64,000 bases of DNA from Porites lobata. Its lineage: Eukaryota; Cnidaria; Anthozoa; Scleractinia; Poritidae. Under the pieces are notes generated by a model. The model did no database searches. It had not been told where the DNA came from and saw only the letters and a program-made list of their open reading frames with translations. The position numbers and the translations under genes were made by a program. The stretch covers positions 4,877,501 through 4,941,500 of the forward strand of contig CALNXK010000002.1 of assembly GCA_942486035.1 (NCBI GenBank), written 5' to 3'. Positions 34,101 through 43,976 of the stretch are shown piece after piece (the stretch's first letter is position 1; each line of letters starts with the position of its first letter).

Positions 34101-37100
34101 GCTAAAAACATGGCAAGAACAGCAAGAACACAACTCGAAGGGCGACATCTGGTGTCTGGAGAATAGTTGCGGAGCTGAACAACCCTAAACGTGCACTATT
34201 GAAGGTGAACTTAACATCAATGGAGGTAAGCATGTTTTAGCTTTGTTTTTTAACTAGGAATTATTTTGAATAGATAATAAAACAATTATTGAATTCGGCT
34301 TTCGTCTCATATGAAGAATTATGGAGATCTCACACCCTCCTCGATCTCCGTAATTCTTTATAAGATACTCAGCCTCATTCATTAATTGCTAATATTATTA
34401 ATTTGCCCTATGTGCACATTTTCTAGCCTGCAGAGCAGGTATTTTTTTAAAGTGGGACTCAAAGGTACATGGAAAAGGGGCAGGCAAGCAGGAAGGGCGG
34501 GCCCTTCCCTATTTTGACGCATCAACCTCTCCCTTGGAATCATTTTTTGGCTCGCCCCAACTCTAGTCAGTCGAACGTCCAAATTGATCAAACAGCGAAA
34601 TATGCCAGTGCTTTGCAGGCTTCATATTTTCCTGTATGTTCGTCTCATGTACATATGTTGTAGTTCATTTTTTATGTTAAGTAATTTTTGTTTTTCCTTT
34701 GTTTCAACTTCATTAGCATACAGTACATTATCATACTCCAAAACAAAAGAAAAACAAAAATTACGCGACATAAAAAAATTATCCTTAACATACATTTTTT
34801 GATACAGCATGCTGTAACTAAAGAAACATCAGCCACAAATTAAATTTTTTGTGCAGATGTTACAGCAATATTTTCTGTTTAAAAAGTTACGAGAGCTTCA
34901 AGTACATGAGTACATTAAATTTGAGCAGCAGGACACAAAATTTGCCCCTACAGGTTAATAGCAGTGAAAGCTGATCTTGCAATAATTTTATTTGACCTTT
35001 TTACTGGACAATAATTGTGTCCAGCTATTTCCAAAAAACGTTAATGTATATTTTTTACCTTTTGAAACTGCTATGCTCTGTTGCAACAAGTAAAAAGTCA
35101 CTTTCATCCTAGGGAGGCAAAGTTATCAAGTGTTACTTGAGGAAAAATTAATACTACTTACATGTACATTGTAACATGGAGATACGATGATTATTTCCAT
35201 AGTTAAAAATCACAAAATCACAATATGCTCGTAGCTCGTCAGTACATTATCCCTTTAAATCCTAAGAGTGCTCAACATCCATTTTCTCCAAACGAAATCG
35301 ATACTCTACATCATCAATGGAAAAGGTCACGAGAAGTAAGAAAGTAATCACCAAAGAGAAAAAGCTTTGATCATTTACGTTGTCCATACAGAATTTTTTG
35401 GGAAAAAATCAAGGGCTTTTCGAGGACTAAAATTATTTTTTCAAGGACTTCTTTTCCCCAGTAACATGAAGTAACGACCTTTAAAATGCATAGGTGGAGG
35501 GGGGTTTGTTTATTGCAATACCTTCCTTCTTTAAGGCAAGCTTCCTAGGGTACTTCAAATAATGCAAAATGAACTATGCCGGCAACACCGAAATCATAAG
35601 AAAACACTTTCATGATCACCAAGAAAATTTGTGTATTGCTGTGCTTCCAATCATTCCTTTGTGCAAACATTCTATTTTTAATGAAGGTTATAATTCAAGG
35701 AGCTTTCAAAATATTCAAGGACTTCTGTGGAAAATTCATAGACTTTTCTAGGATATCCCACAATTTTTAAATTTTCAAGGACTTTTCAAGGCCCGTGCAA
35801 ACCATGTTTTATCAAATTCTCTCAACTACATGTAATTCTTTACGAAAAATGAAGACCAGTCAAGCAAATATGTACGTGGACATTAATGGGGCTTGAAGGG
35901 TTGTTGAGGGTGTTCAACTAAAGCAAATACTTGTAATTATGAAAGTGGGACATAAACAACTTACAGCAAAGAAAAAAACACACATGTGTACATGATGCAG
36001 GGCTGTCACTAAGGGTGAATGGCCAGGGGTTTCTCTCAGCTACCATGAGCATGACCCGGCTACTTTCCTACATGTAGTTAATGATGTCCCCAATTAGCCA
36101 ACTGTTAAGCTAAATACATTGACACTAAAATAAAGTTATTATTATAGGAAGCAAATAAAGAGATCTGGAACTTGCACAAGCAGGGCAGGAAAAAAACTGA
36201 ACTCTGATTACCCGTGCCAAGTAAATTTTGACCTTGGGCAAGTAAAAAAAAATAGGTCTTGTGGCCTGCTGGACAAGTGAAATTGGCCTCAGTGGTCTTG
36301 TGAGTCAGTCTGAAAGTATATGCATCAGGTTGGTTAAGGGTAATTTGCAGACAGAAACGTTTTCAAAACTGTAGACTGCAAGTGAGCGACTGCTTGCTCC
36401 TGTTAGAACCATAGATGGATAAGACATGGTATTCCCTTCTAGCAGGTAAATATTTTTAACTGTCGGCAAGTGAAAACTGAAATTTACTTGCCCACTGGGG
36501 AAGTGCATATCAAATTCTATTTCCTGCCCTGACAAGAAACTTTGTACTTGTAGTTGTCTAATTTCCTGCCTTTTGATTGCCTAAACCTGGTACATGTAAC
36601 TTAATGCTTTTGATCGGTTGAAGCGAATTTCCCACACGATATAACCAATCAGAACCATTCCCTTGATCTGGGTAGGGATGTGTCACGCTACTTTTGAGAT
36701 AATTATATGCCTGAAAATGTACCGGTAACTGAATTTAAATATGCTCGTTAAGCTCATGCTGAGAAAATTTTACAAAAGTGAACTGTTTTTGTGTTTACCA
36801 AAAGTTGGTCACATGATCAACTAACGCAAAAGGCCTATTTAAGTCTTGAGCTCAGATTTTGAAGCAAGGGTCTCAGCATCTCCGTGAGACATGGGTTTTA
36901 CCATTCAACACTCCTCCTTAGGGGTCCAGTAATAGAGGCCTGACTGGTCTGAGAATTTTTCTAATTTTGGGAGGCAAAAAGTATACCTAGAGACTTAGGA
37001 ATTAGCCAATAATTATTTGCACATATTGGTGTCTTTTTTAAAAATAAACTACAACAGTGCAAACGAAATTTCTGTGGACAGCATTTCGTCAGTGGGCACC

Positions 37101-37826
37101 TATCCACATTTTTCAGTCAAATGGTTAGCTACGGCGCTCCCTCTCGCCGTTTTTCCTTTGTCGGAAGGGTGCGGCTACACGTAGGCTACTGCCTCTGGAT
37201 TCCCGGGTTCAATGTCACGCAATACAACAGAAAGACTTTGTTGCGGGGATTCGGTGGAATCTATTTAAGTTTTTGACTGAGCTTTACAACTGACAACCGG
37301 GATATGTTTCTTTTTACCGATTTTACTTAAAGAAGCATAGACCTTATCTTGCCAATTTTTTTTGTAAGGACTACAACCGTAACAAGTTGTACCAGTCAAA
37401 GAAAACAGCCCGGCCGTGCTTTGAGAAATGAAGCAAACGCGTTGAATCAAAATATAATAGGTGGATCAAACCAAAGTAACAAAACGAGCTAATGCTTCGA
37501 GCTACGCTGTATGAAAGTAAAGATACAAAACACATTACGAAGTGAATAAAACAGAATATCACTCACCAGTCCCGAATCTGGAATACTGCCTGCGTCGTCT
37601 GTAATCTTGGAAATGATCGACTGAAGGTTTTCTTCTCTTCTTGAAGGAAAAGATCAATAAAATCACAAACGGAACGAAGCCGAATCTTTAATCATGGATG
37701 CAAAGACAATAACCAGAAAGTACAGATTACCATTCGCCCGATATATCGCTGAAAAAGAACAAGTGATCAGTTGTCAATCCTTGTGTGTGTCACTTACCCT
37801 GAACGAGCATCCTGGGAACTTTCCAT
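28906..37826 (-). CDS. protein with five GCR1_C-like 82-aa repeats (partial model)
   Basis: Minus-strand gene, exons resolved: 37826-37798, 37639-37567, 33230-32968, 32305-32145 and 31167-28906. The ATG at 37826 begins MESSQDARSG. Exon 2 ends in phase 0 while the 33230 exon needs phase 2, so at least one exon between 37566 and 33231 is missing from this model. The product has an acidic N-terminal part, a coiled coil (KKLEDLEQQ, continuing across the splice), then five 82-residue repeats in the last exon separated by Ser/Asp/Glu-rich linkers. Repeat core: LPRKVTAK-[DE]-I-x-LWEEG-x(4)-PP-x(2)-W, then a basic RWxKIVDIF stretch. It resembles the fungal-type GCR1_C DNA-binding domain; I infer a nuclear DNA-binding or chromatin role. 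It shares a promoter with HTT. Confidence 0.8.
28927..29172 (-). repeat. protein repeat 5 (subtype A)
   Basis: 82 residues, from LPKKVTALDVIYLWENG to ILNLHD. A-type features: WTPTQK, RSKISRW, KFEEKYRDEKGEL. The protein ends six residues later. Confidence 0.85.
29395..29640 (-). repeat. protein repeat 4 (subtype B)
   Basis: 82 residues, from LPRKVTAKEVVQLWEEG to ILSKYD. B-type features: GHETKLFRWKKIVDIFRKDC and SWEKF. Confidence 0.85.
29737..29982 (-). repeat. protein repeat 3 (subtype A)
   Basis: 82 residues, from LPRKVTAKDIIKLWETG to IVAMFD. A-type features: WTPAQK, RSKFSRW, MFESKFSDERGEL. Confidence 0.85.
30172..30417 (-). repeat. protein repeat 2 (subtype B)
   Basis: 82 residues, from LPRKVTPKDIVRLWEEG to IIAKYD. 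B-type features: GQETKIFRWRKIVEIFNKDC and SWDHF. Confidence 0.85.
30643..30888 (-). repeat. protein repeat 1 (subtype A)
   Basis: 82 residues, from LPRRVSAKEVLNLWENG to TILSLYE. It has the A-type features WTPTQK, SKISRW and a following FEESFSDARGE. Confidence 0.85.
32145..32305 (-). CDS. five-repeat gene, penultimate exon
   Basis: 161 nt between a tttcag acceptor and CAG|GTTCAA donor, phase 1 in and 0 out. It encodes DSLDNVQVSANSPIPMPQVA and ends in the coiled coil KKLEDLEQQ. Confidence 0.85.
32521..32602. mobile_element. short TAGCCTC MITE, copy 1
   Basis: 82 bp with ends TAGCCTCGCTTGCAGACGTT and its near complement AACGTCTTCAAGGGAGGCTA. A related element with TAGCCTCC...GGAGGCTA ends lies at 61468-61576. 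It sits in an intron of the five-repeat gene. Confidence 0.65.
32968..33230 (-). CDS. five-repeat gene, internal exon
   Basis: 263 nt, acidic (EQDDGDEVRKIPKEDLGS), acceptor cttttcag, donor GAAG|GTGTCA. Phase at its 3' end joins correctly to 32305 through a shared Asp codon. Confidence 0.75.
33337..33768. mobile_element. tandem MITE pair, copy 1
   Basis: About 430 bp with inverted ends TTCATTCAAATATTTCC and GGAATTATTTTGAATGAA. It is closely similar over its length to 33862-34280 (shared gcaggttaatgcac, accaagaagacctggggacg and caaccctaaacgtgcactat blocks). The similarity continues another ~110 bp on the right into cacaccctcctc...ataagatactcagcctcattc. Confidence 0.7.
33862..34280. mobile_element. 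tandem MITE pair, copy 2
   Basis: Second copy of the same element in the same orientation, with ends TTCATTCAAAATATTTCC and GGAATTATTTTGAATAG. The shared right flank shows that the duplication unit (about 515 bp) is larger than the element itself. Confidence 0.7.
34668..34778. repeat. imperfect palindrome
   Basis: Two arms of about 50 nt, with GTAATTTTTGTTTTTCCTTT on the left and the complement of AAAGAAAAACAAAAATTAC on the right, separated by only a few bases. It would fold into a long hairpin. Both strands therefore give similar short ORFs, which are not genes. Confidence 0.7.
37567..37639 (-). CDS. five-repeat gene, exon 2
   Basis: 73 nt between ccttcaag and CTG|GTGAGT. It encodes REENLQSIISKITDDAGSIP and continues the Gly codon begun in exon 1. 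Confidence 0.7.
37798..37826 (-). CDS. five-repeat gene, exon 1
   Basis: ATG at 37826, nine codons plus two bases (MESSQDARSG), ending in a strong TCAGG|GTAAGTG donor. The ATG context is AAAATGG. Confidence 0.7.
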
Positions 37827-38061
37827 TTTCTCGTTTTTTGCGAGAGGAGAAAGAAAGAAAACCCTGCATGCATGCAAGTTCGAAATGTGAGAATGAAAGA
37901 AAAGAAAGGGCGTTGTCCGAGTGAGAGGATTGGAACTAGTTTGAAAGCGAGGTTGAATCAAAACAAAATGGCGGTCAAAATGGCGGGTTGTGGCTTGAAA
38001 AGCTCAGAGGATGACACTTGAAAGCAGAGACCTTTAAAAAAATCTGGAGACGCTGTAAGAA
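37827..38061. promoter_or_regulatory. bidirectional promoter of the five-repeat gene and HTT
   Basis: Only 235 bp separate the two start codons, which point away from each other. There is no obvious TATA box. Two tandem CAAAATGGCGG motifs (37964-37974 and 37976-37986) match the YY1 consensus and, by position, could set transcription of one or both genes. The element CATGCATGCA lies at 37867-37876, nearer the minus-strand gene. Both 5' UTRs must lie here. Confidence 0.65.
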
Positions 38062-38159
38062 ATGTCTTTAGCAGCTGCAGACAAGCTGCTCAAGATTTTT
38101 GATGCGCTGAAAAATTTCCGCGAAGGAGTTCCTGTTCAGGACCCGAATCCCTTGGCAAA
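38062..38159 (+). CDS. HTT: HTT exon 1
   Basis: ATG at 38062, 32 codons plus two bases, donor AAA|GTAAGT within GCAAAGTAAG. It begins MSLAAADKLLKIFDALKNF, the equivalent of the N17 helix, then REGVPVQDPNPLA. No Gln repeat. Confidence 0.92.
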
Positions 38160-41100
38160 GTAAGTTTTTCCTCCCCTTGAATAGATTAGGGGATGATTAT
38201 GTTTTAATCACCTGGTTTTAAATATAGATTTCAAAATTATTCTTGGATTCACGCTGTATTGCAGGGCGTACCCAATCGATGAAAATCGATGATCGGAAAA
38301 GCAATCGATCAATCGATGCCAATCGATGCATGTCAGTTAATTGGCATCGATTGGTATCGGCCAATCGATGACCAATCGATAATCACACAAAAGTGTTCAT
38401 GAATCATCGATTGTCATCGATTGGGGTTTAATATTTTCTCTGATCAAAAAGATTACTTCAATGTATCACATCAAAACGAAGTTATTTCGTACGACATTTG
38501 GTCCATTTGACAATTTTAACTACGCAATGGTTGCGTCGTACCTAGATCCGATGCAAAACATTTAATTCATTTTTCTTAGTTTTCCAACAGGTCTCTGCCC
38601 ACACGCTGAGAACATGGAATTGTCAGTAATTGTCATGGTTTTGTCATGCACGTAAAATTGTACAGCCTTCAACGTTTATCTATTATTTTGATGAAAAAAA
38701 AGAAAGAGTGATCCACCTGTTACTGCTTTTACTGTTTATGATTGATCTGATCAATGCGTACATGGCAAACGCGATTTACCTTTACGTCATTAACACACTG
38801 ATGTCAATTCAAGCAACTTTAATTTTCGAGGAACTAACTTGTCTGTTTTCCGTACTGCTTGCACTGTTGCTGTTGTTGTTGACCTGTTTTATGTTTGCGC
38901 AAGTAAATGTAAACTGCTTTTGTGGCGACAGTTGCAGTCTAATAGACATGGGTTCTACTGTTTATGCCGAGGGCTACTAATGTGCCACTGATAGGTGTGA
39001 GGTACTTTTTGAAAGCGTTATAAAACTATTAATATCGTTATAGTTTGAAAGTGAATTCCTGTAAACTGGACTTCAAAGTTGCAAACAGTTGACACTTTTG
39101 GCCACCCCTTCAAAATTTATACGCCCGTTTACACAGGCGATTTTTTGGTGCAATTTATGTCGCGATTTCCACTGCGTATTTTCTCGCGATCGTGCTGCAA
39201 CGAGTTGATTTTTATCACTAGCTAGAATGTCTACGAAACGTGGTAAATGCGTAAACACGCCTTACAAAAAAAAGATGATTTCGTTTTTTCGTAAGGTCAC
39301 AACGCCTTGTGATAACAGGTAGAATTTGAGTTGCAGCGCCGACCGAGACAACAATGACCAAAAATCGCAACCGAAACCACGACAACACAAAAATCGCCTC
39401 TGTAAGTAAACTGTAAGTGTTTTCACGTTATGTGCTAGTTGTTTGGGGTTCAAAGTTCAAGTTTATTGGTTTTTTAATAAAATCAGATTGTTGTAACTTT
39501 CATCGAGCACAAACCAGAGGAAAGGACGGAAATGCGAAAAGACAACTTTATTCAGTTAAGCAGAGTTAAGCTGATTATCTGTCAAGTTGTAAAAAAAACT
39601 CGATCTTCTGCCAATGTCCTCCACGATGTCATTGTTTTCGTCATTAAAATGCATCAAGAGACTGTGCCTTTGGAAATCTTGACTGAAAATAAAACCTATC
39701 AACAATAATAACCAATAGATGAAAATTGGTAAAAAATCGATGCCAATTAATCGATTGATATTGATAATCGATGACAATCGATGCCAATTAATCGATTGAT
39801 ATCGGCAATCGATGACAATCGATGCCAATCGATGACAATCGATAATCACACACACCTGGACGATCGATTGTTCATCGATTATCAATATCAATCGATTAAT
39901 TGGCATCGATTGTCATCGAATGCCATCGATTCCCATCGATCATCGATTTCATCGATTGGGTACGCCCTGTGTATTGTGCTATAGGGTGGTATATTTTACG
40001 CTAACGTAGCATGTATGTTAATGTGGAATGATGCTGTGTAAAATGTAGCTTCTTTGAAAAGATGCTGACTTTTAATTATCAAGGTTGAACTTTAGCACGT
40101 AAGAATTTTATTAAGATAATCGTCATGCAAAATTTAATACCTAAGACTTAATAGCAATGACTTATACTATGGCGAAGCATTCTGTTTTGTCCAGGCTCTA
40201 AAATTTCGCAGGTTGGTTTTATGTAATGTACCTTTTTCTGCTTTGTACAAAGTAAAAAGAATTGTTGCTAAAATCTGCAATGAATGACAGAATTTTCTTT
40301 TCTTTCCCTCTTCCTCCTTTCCTTTGCTGTGCCCCCTCTTTTCCTCTTTTCATACCTATGTCTGCAAAGCGTCTGTAGGAATGTGCATTTGTGGAGTACT
40401 TATTTGTAGAGGAAAATCAGGAATTTCAAAATACCGTAAAACTCCAAAAATAAGTCCCTCCGTAAAAAACTGCATGTTAAATTGCCCCTCCAAATATGAG
40501 CCCTCCTGGGGCTTGTGCTTGGAAATTGCCGTCAAATACAAAGTAAAACAAAGCAAAAACGGTAAATTTCCTTCCAACTATAAGGCTAGCCCTATCGATT
40601 TTGAAATGCAAATTTCCCTTCATAGATAAGCCCCTCTGAATACAAACCCCTCCAGAAATAAGCTCCTCAAAAAGAGCCTTAAAAAAAATATAAGCCCCGG
40701 GGCTTATTTTCAGAATTTTACGGTAATGTTAGAATCATTAATTAATACAGAAGGGCTGTTTCCAAAGGTTTGAAACCTTACCTCTTACTCTGAAGGGAGG
40801 GGGGAGGTGGGAGGAGGGGGTGGTGCTACTGGTTATGCTATTTTAAAGAAGGGACTTGGAGGGGAGGGGAGGGAGCTAGTCCCCTTCTTAATTTTAAGAG
40901 CAAACTTAAGCCTTACAGGGTGGAGGGACTTAAGAGATGTTTGGCTAGGGATGTGTTGCTTGGACCCTGGAACCCTTAGCTTATACCGGACTTGGTTCAG
41001 CTGAATTTTGCCTCCCTAAACTAGACTTAATTCCCAAGATCACTCCCTATCCTAGGGTCACTATTTTCCATAAATTACAGAGGTTGACACTTTCTTTGCT

Positions 41101-43945
41101 ATTATAATAATATGTGCATTTTGTAGGAAAAAGGAGAGTCTGTTGTCCAAGAAAGATAGAATATCCCACCTTAACAGTGTTCCAGAACTGACATGTTCTT
41201 CAGCAATAAGGTTAGTTCAAGCACAGTACATTAAGCACATTGAAAACTGACCAAAATCATTGGATCAGATTCTTCTTGTGGATTCAGTTGTTGGAACAAC
41301 ATTACATTATTATATTCACTTTCATAAAACAAGGCAGGGTTGTATGTGGTAGTAATTATACATGTGGTCATTTTGTTACTAGCATTTTTCAGCAAAGGTT
41401 TGGGGCCAACTCTTTAATTGCCTGGCTAAAGTTTATATAATTATTGTATACCATACAGTCATGTACTTTACTTGGAGGAATATTACTTTTATTTCACTGA
41501 GAAGGTTTTGGATATTTAGGTGGCTGTAATGGATCAATATTTAGTAAGGGATTAAAATGTTGTTTTCAAAGGAGGTTAATGTTTACAATCAAGTAATTTT
41601 CTGTTCCTTGTTGCTACATCAGGAACCTGGGGGAATTTCCCAAGATCTTAGCCATAGCAGTAGACTCTTTGTTATGCAGCTGCGATGATCAAGAATCTGA
41701 TGTCCGCTTGGTTGCTGGTGAATCTCTTAACAAGCTTATCAAGGTAAACAAGGCTTCAAAGGAAGCTGAACTGCTTGTCAATTAAGACAACCATCCCTCA
41801 AATTTACCTGACCAGGACAGTTGAATTCTTGTTTTTTAAACTCGAGAAAATGGCTGAATCCTTTTACATGTATTGGGACTTTGATTAATGATTATTGATT
41901 GTTGATCGAATAATGATTATTGGGAAGTACAGTACCGTAAGTGTGGCACAGTGGTGCATCAGAGCCCTGGCCTCTCACCAATGTGGCCTGCATTGAAATC
42001 CAGTAGTCGATGCCATTTGTTGAGTTTGTTGTTGGTTCTCTCCCTTGCTCCAAGACATTTTTCTTTGGGTACTCCAGTGTGCTTCTGTCCTCAAAAACCA
42101 ACATTTTCAAATTCCAATTCAACCAGGAATCAGGTACTTATACGTGAAGAATCACTATGTGGATGTGCTACCTCTAAATCGTTATTTATTTATTATTCCA
42201 TATATTATTTTAATTACGACTATTTTTGTAGAAGATAATACAATAATTGTTTTATTATTATTATTTTTACATGTGTTATACATGTATGCCCAACAGGCAA
42301 GTGGCGTGAGCTGCATGAAAAGTTACTGCCTCAGCTGAAAAATATGCTTGAAGATTTTAAACCTAACAGTTTCCTGATTGTTGTGATTGACTAAAATTAC
42401 TATAGGGCAATCAAATTATGTAGAGTGGAATGTTGCCCATGAGTAACCTAATACAACATGGCATTTAGTCCTTTAAGTTAAATAAGACTGATATAACAGC
42501 TTTGTGTCTTTTAAAAGCAAACAATAGATCAGATGTACATTAAAGTTTGGTAAAAACAAAACACACTCAGGAGGGAACACTTAAATATCATTGCTGGAAG
42601 ACTGTCTTTCTCTCTCAAACCCTTCATTTTGCACTCATTTAGTTTGAACAATACTATTATGCTTTTATACATTGTGTGTTGTAGCGCAGCTGTCGTGCAC
42701 ACTCTCTGTTCACTGTATCCATTTCATTTTCTTAAGAAAAAATATTTCAAACTCACTATTTGAGCTACCTGAGTTGTTAGTCAAAAAGAACTCCTAGCAA
42801 CCGCTGCTATGCAACAGGTTGGACAACCAAAATATTCTTTGGATAACTAAAACAAGTCTTGTGGTCACCCCAGAGGCAACTTGATGTGAAAAAAATTTTG
42901 TCCATGGATGTACCCTGTACCTGTCTTGGGCAACTGAATTGGCCTTTTTTGAGTACTGGATAAAGTAATACAGGTATGCTAAAGAGGTAATACATGTACA
43001 TGTAGGATTTTTTGACATGTAACCCAGAACATGGCTATTTCATATTTTTATTTTTCACTGTACAAATAGGGATTAATGGACTATAGCTTGGGGCGCATAC
43101 ATGTAGAGCTGTACAAAGAAATCAAGAAGGTATGTAAAATTTAATGTTTAGGATTCTAGAAAAACTGTTAGATAAAAAAATATTATGAAACTGAGATAAA
43201 ATCCAGAAGAAGTACATTGTAAGAAGAAGCAAGGTGAAGTGGACTTCCTACTTTGTCTAAACCTATACCTCTTCACTCAGGCTCATTCTCTTCTTAGAAT
43301 TAGGGGGGAGGGTGGCTCTAGTAAAAAGATGTCAAGTGAGTTCTGATAAACTCCTAGATTCTCCTTTGAAATTGCCTTATGTTTGCTTGTGAAAGAAATA
43401 GAGAATTATTTGTTTTTCCACACACCCTTCCCAAAAAGGGCTGCCATACGTAACCCATAAGTCATTATAAGGCACAATAAAATATGGCTCTTTAACCAAA
43501 GGTCATTGGAAGCACCCTTTGTTAAAAAAATACCTTATTTAGTTTCCTTTTTTACAAAATAGTTCAATGTGTTCTCACGCCATAACAAACTATTGTATTA
43601 ATTTTTTAGAATGGCTCAGCAAGAAGTTTGAGAGCTGCTTTATCGAGGTTTGGTGACCTGTGCCATTTGATAAGACCTCAGAAATGTCGGTAAGCTGCCT
43701 GACAAGGCTGATAAAAATTAAAAAACCTTTAGTTATTTCGAGGAGGTTTCAAGGATTATGAATAAATAATTATTCCACTGTCAAATCACTGGACTTCCCT
43801 GGGACCAGAAAAAATGCAGCTTTTTTATTATTGTACCGGGGCGTTGATTGCAGTGATGTTACAAACTTTGAAACTGGCCCTTGAAGTTGGCAAATTGATC
43901 ATAACTTATGGAATCCCTTGAGGCATGTCCAGATGCTTCAGTCGA

Positions 43946-43976
<31 letters not shown>

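Noticed and set aside
38630..38980. 116-codon hydrophobic ORF inside the ATCGAT transposon
   Set aside because: Leucine-rich translation of AT-rich sequence; no transposase motif and no sign of conservation.
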